NCBI GenBank assembly: GCA_023393575.1
Contig: JAEWKX010000339.1
Location: forward strand, 1 to 8,527
Source of the DNA: Pseudomonadota bacterium
GTDB lineage: Bacteria; Pseudomonadota; Alphaproteobacteria; Rhizobiales; Rhizobiaceae
Reading direction: 5' to 3'
DNA: 8,527 bases
Positions within the stretch are counted from its first letter, which is position 1; the number at the start of each line of letters is the position of its first letter. The notes below the pieces were generated by a model. It made no database searches. It was given only the letters and a program-made list of their open reading frames with translations, and was not told the DNA's origin. The translations under genes and the position numbers were made by a program. Of this stretch, positions 6,616 through 8,527 are shown in pieces.

Positions 6616-6652
6616 AGGCAGACCGGCACTGCCTGTTACCTGGCCGGAAGAG
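6616..6652 (+). promoter_or_regulatory. exoR ribosome binding site with an adjacent hairpin
   Basis: GGAAGAG at 6646-6652 is a good Shine-Dalgarno sequence 8 bases before the ATG at 6661. Just upstream, AGGCAG (6616-6621) pairs with CTGCCT (6629-6634) around a 7-base loop. The loop bases CCGGC (6623-6627) are complementary to GCCGG (6643-6647), whose last two G are part of the Shine-Dalgarno. Such a pseudoknot could hide the ribosome site. The pairing is visible; its use in the cell is inferred. Confidence 0.4.
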
Positions 6653-6660
6653 TTTGAGCG

Positions 6661-7455
6661 ATGTCCTTGTCGTCTAAGGGTTCCATGCGTGTATTGCTTC
6701 TGGGGCTTTCCTTTGCCTCTATCATGGCCGGATCGTCTGCCGCCTTCGATATCAAGTCGGGGGTGACGAAGGAATCCGGACCGTTCGACCTCTTCAAGTT
6801 CGGCTTCAATGCCTACAAGAACGGTCAGAAGGATGACGCGGTCGAGGCCTATCGCTACGCCGCCGAAAAGGGCCACACCGGTTCGCGCTGGGCGCTCGCC
6901 AACATGTATGCCTATGGCGACGGCGTCGCCAAGGATGATTTCGAAGCCTTCAAGATCTACAACGAGATCGCAGCCGCAGGGGTCGAGCCCGGTTCGGAAG
7001 ATACCGGATTCTTCATCAACGCCCTGATGTCGCTTGCGGGCTACTACCGCGACGGGATACCGGGAACTCCGGTGAAGCGGGACCTCTTGCAGGCACGGCA
7101 GCTCTATTTCCAGGCGGCATCCGCCTTTGGTGTCGCCGAAGCGCAGTTCGAGCTGGCGCGGATGATGCTGGCCGGAGAAGGCGGGGGCGCCAACATTCAT
7201 CAAGCCAAGAAATGGCTTAACCAGGCCCGCAAGAGCGGGCATCCGGGCGCCATGGCCGTGTTTGGCGACGTCCTGTTCCAGGAGGGCCATACCGTTCGCG
7301 GGCTGGCCTTCCTCACCGCGGCACTGGATCGCTGCAGCCCGAAGGATTGCGGCTGGATGCAGCAGTTGCAGGAGCAGGCATTCTCGGTGGCAAACGAGGA
7401 AGACCGGCGCGTCGCGGTTGCCCTGTCGCAGGAACTGGCCCGGGGGGCGGAGTGA
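6661..7455 (+). CDS. exoR: Periplasmic Sel1-repeat regulator ExoR
   Basis: This 264-residue protein is a close match to the Sinorhizobium/Agrobacterium ExoR I recall (about 268 residues). In those bacteria mature ExoR binds the sensor kinase ExoS (ChvG) in the periplasm and keeps ExoS/ChvI off. Loss or proteolysis of ExoR raises succinoglycan synthesis and lowers motility, and acid triggers this in Agrobacterium. A signal peptide (MRVLLLGLSFASIMAG, 9-24) has its cleavage site at about residues 27-29, before FDIKSG. Sel1/TPR-like repeats follow at about 51-89, 90-131, 140-175 and 176-213, with typical A..WY/A..G spacing. Cys 225 and Cys 230 near the C-terminus may form a disulfide. The processing site reported in S. 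meliloti (about A80-L81) corresponds to A78-L79 in RWALA. The ATG at 6661 has a good Shine-Dalgarno; an in-frame ATG at 6685 would give a more compact signal peptide and has AAGGG at 6676-6680. xthA ends seven bases beyond. Confidence 0.96.
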   Translation: MSLSSKGSMRVLLLGLSFASIMAGSSAAFDIKSGVTKESGPFDLFKFGFNAYKNGQKDDAVEAYRYAAEKGHTGSRWALANMYAYGDGVAKDDFEAFKIYNEIAAAGVEPGSEDTGFFINALMSLAGYYRDGIPGTPVKRDLLQARQLYFQAASAFGVAEAQFELARMMLAGEGGGANIHQAKKWLNQARKSGHPGAMAVFGDVLFQEGHTVRGLAFLTAALDRCSPKDCGWMQQLQEQAFSVANEEDRRVAVALSQELARGAE

Positions 7456-7462
7456 TCCGCTT

Positions 7463-8260
<798 letters not shown>

Positions 8261-8335
8261 TATGTCCGCTCCTCGTGCTCGCTTCCTTTTAACGAACCGG
8301 GCGGACTTTGAAAGCCTGACGTCGGCCCTCTTTTC

Positions 8336-8527
8336 TCAGACGGAAAAACTCGTTCCGCATCCGCAGCTTGCGACGGCGTTCGGATTCTTGATCTGAAAGG
8401 ATTGCCCGAGGAGGTTGTCGACGAAGTCGATCTCCGAGCCCTCCATGTAGACGAGCGAGAGGCTGTCGATGAGGATCTTGGCGTCGCCTTTGGCGATCAC
8501 GACATCATCTGCCGCCGGAGTATCGGC
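8336..8527 (-). CDS. erpA: Iron-sulfur cluster insertion protein, HesB/IscA/ErpA family (3' part only)
   Basis: The window holds the last 63 codons and the stop of a minus-strand gene whose start lies beyond the right edge. The C-terminus ends in SCGCGTSFSV, with the CGC motif that, together with an upstream Cys outside the window, binds the iron-sulfur cluster in A-type carriers. The stretch GSEIDFVDNLLGQSFQIKNP just before it is typical of the family. A-type carriers pass [4Fe-4S] or [2Fe-2S] clusters to target enzymes in the cytoplasm. A full-length protein would be about 110 residues. I favour ErpA because rhizobial ErpA genes are found next to xthA as I recall, but IscA/SufA-type assignment cannot be excluded from this fragment. 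Confidence 0.85.
   Translation of the reverse strand, partial: ADTPAADDVVIAKGDAKILIDSLSLVYMEGSEIDFVDNLLGQSFQIKNPNAVASCGCGTSFSV

Larger units (their letters stand above)
6233..6660 (+). other. Long non-coding region upstream of exoR
   Basis: These 428 bases have no recognisable protein-coding gene. They contain a GANTC site (GAGTC, 6300-6304), a weak promoter candidate (6280-6308), an 8-bp inverted repeat (6481-6508), a 12-base perfect palindrome (6561-6572) and a small hairpin just before the exoR ribosome site (6616-6634). An open frame from ATG 6415 (with GGAG at 6407-6410) to a stop at 6655-6657 ends three bases before the exoR ATG. Its third-position G+C is only about two thirds by my count and its product resembles nothing I know, so I do not call it a gene. 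exoR of Sinorhizobium is known to be autoregulated through ExoS/ChvI, so control sites are expected here. Confidence 0.5.

Noticed and set aside
6577..7290. 237-codon minus-strand open frame opposite exoR
   Set aside because: It overlaps an ExoR sequence that is unmistakable on the plus strand.

Overview
This is a chromosomal core segment of an alphaproteobacterium of the order Hyphomicrobiales, most likely family Rhizobiaceae (the Rhizobium, Sinorhizobium/Ensifer, Agrobacterium or Shinella neighbourhood). The evidence is the high G+C coding DNA, a near textbook ExoR, a rhizobial-type PopZ (DUF2497), and the gene order pcm-like / popZ / valS / FadL-like porin / exoR, facing xthA and an ErpA-type gene. 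No mobile element, tRNA, rRNA, CRISPR array or phage gene is visible.

Layout, left to right. A PCMT-family methyltransferase (29-682, +) is followed by a 172-base gap holding a candidate promoter and three GANTC (CcrM) sites. Next comes the polar organizing protein PopZ (855-1631, +), closed by a hairpin terminator (1655-1685). The valyl-tRNA synthetase gene valS (1749-4664, +) has its own candidate promoter and a strong terminator at 4689-4718. A 343-base gap with symmetric elements and a good promoter (4949-4976) leads to an outer-membrane FadL-family beta-barrel protein (5008-6183, +), again closed by a strong terminator. A 428-base gap with several inverted repeats and no convincing gene precedes exoR (6661-7455, +), the periplasmic Sel1-repeat inhibitor of the ExoS/ChvI two-component system. 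exoR ends seven bases from the end of convergent xthA (exodeoxyribonuclease III, 7463-8257, -). The 3' part of an erpA-type iron-sulfur carrier gene (8336-8527, -) lies upstream of xthA and runs off the window.

The plus-strand genes appear to be mostly separate transcription units, because terminators follow popZ, valS and the porin gene. They share a cell-envelope and growth theme (pole organisation, outer membrane, exopolysaccharide control), but nothing shows that they form one pathway. xthA and the erpA-type gene probably share a transcript, since no terminator is visible between them.

I do not see an undescribed multi-gene system here. The points most worth a second look are: the long structured leader of exoR, including a possible loop-to-Shine-Dalgarno pairing; the absence of tolC from the slot between pcm and popZ where I recall it in relatives; the cluster of GANTC sites in front of popZ; a codon-atypical patch in a probable surface loop of the porin; and the loss of the canonical catalytic motif in the PCMT-family protein.
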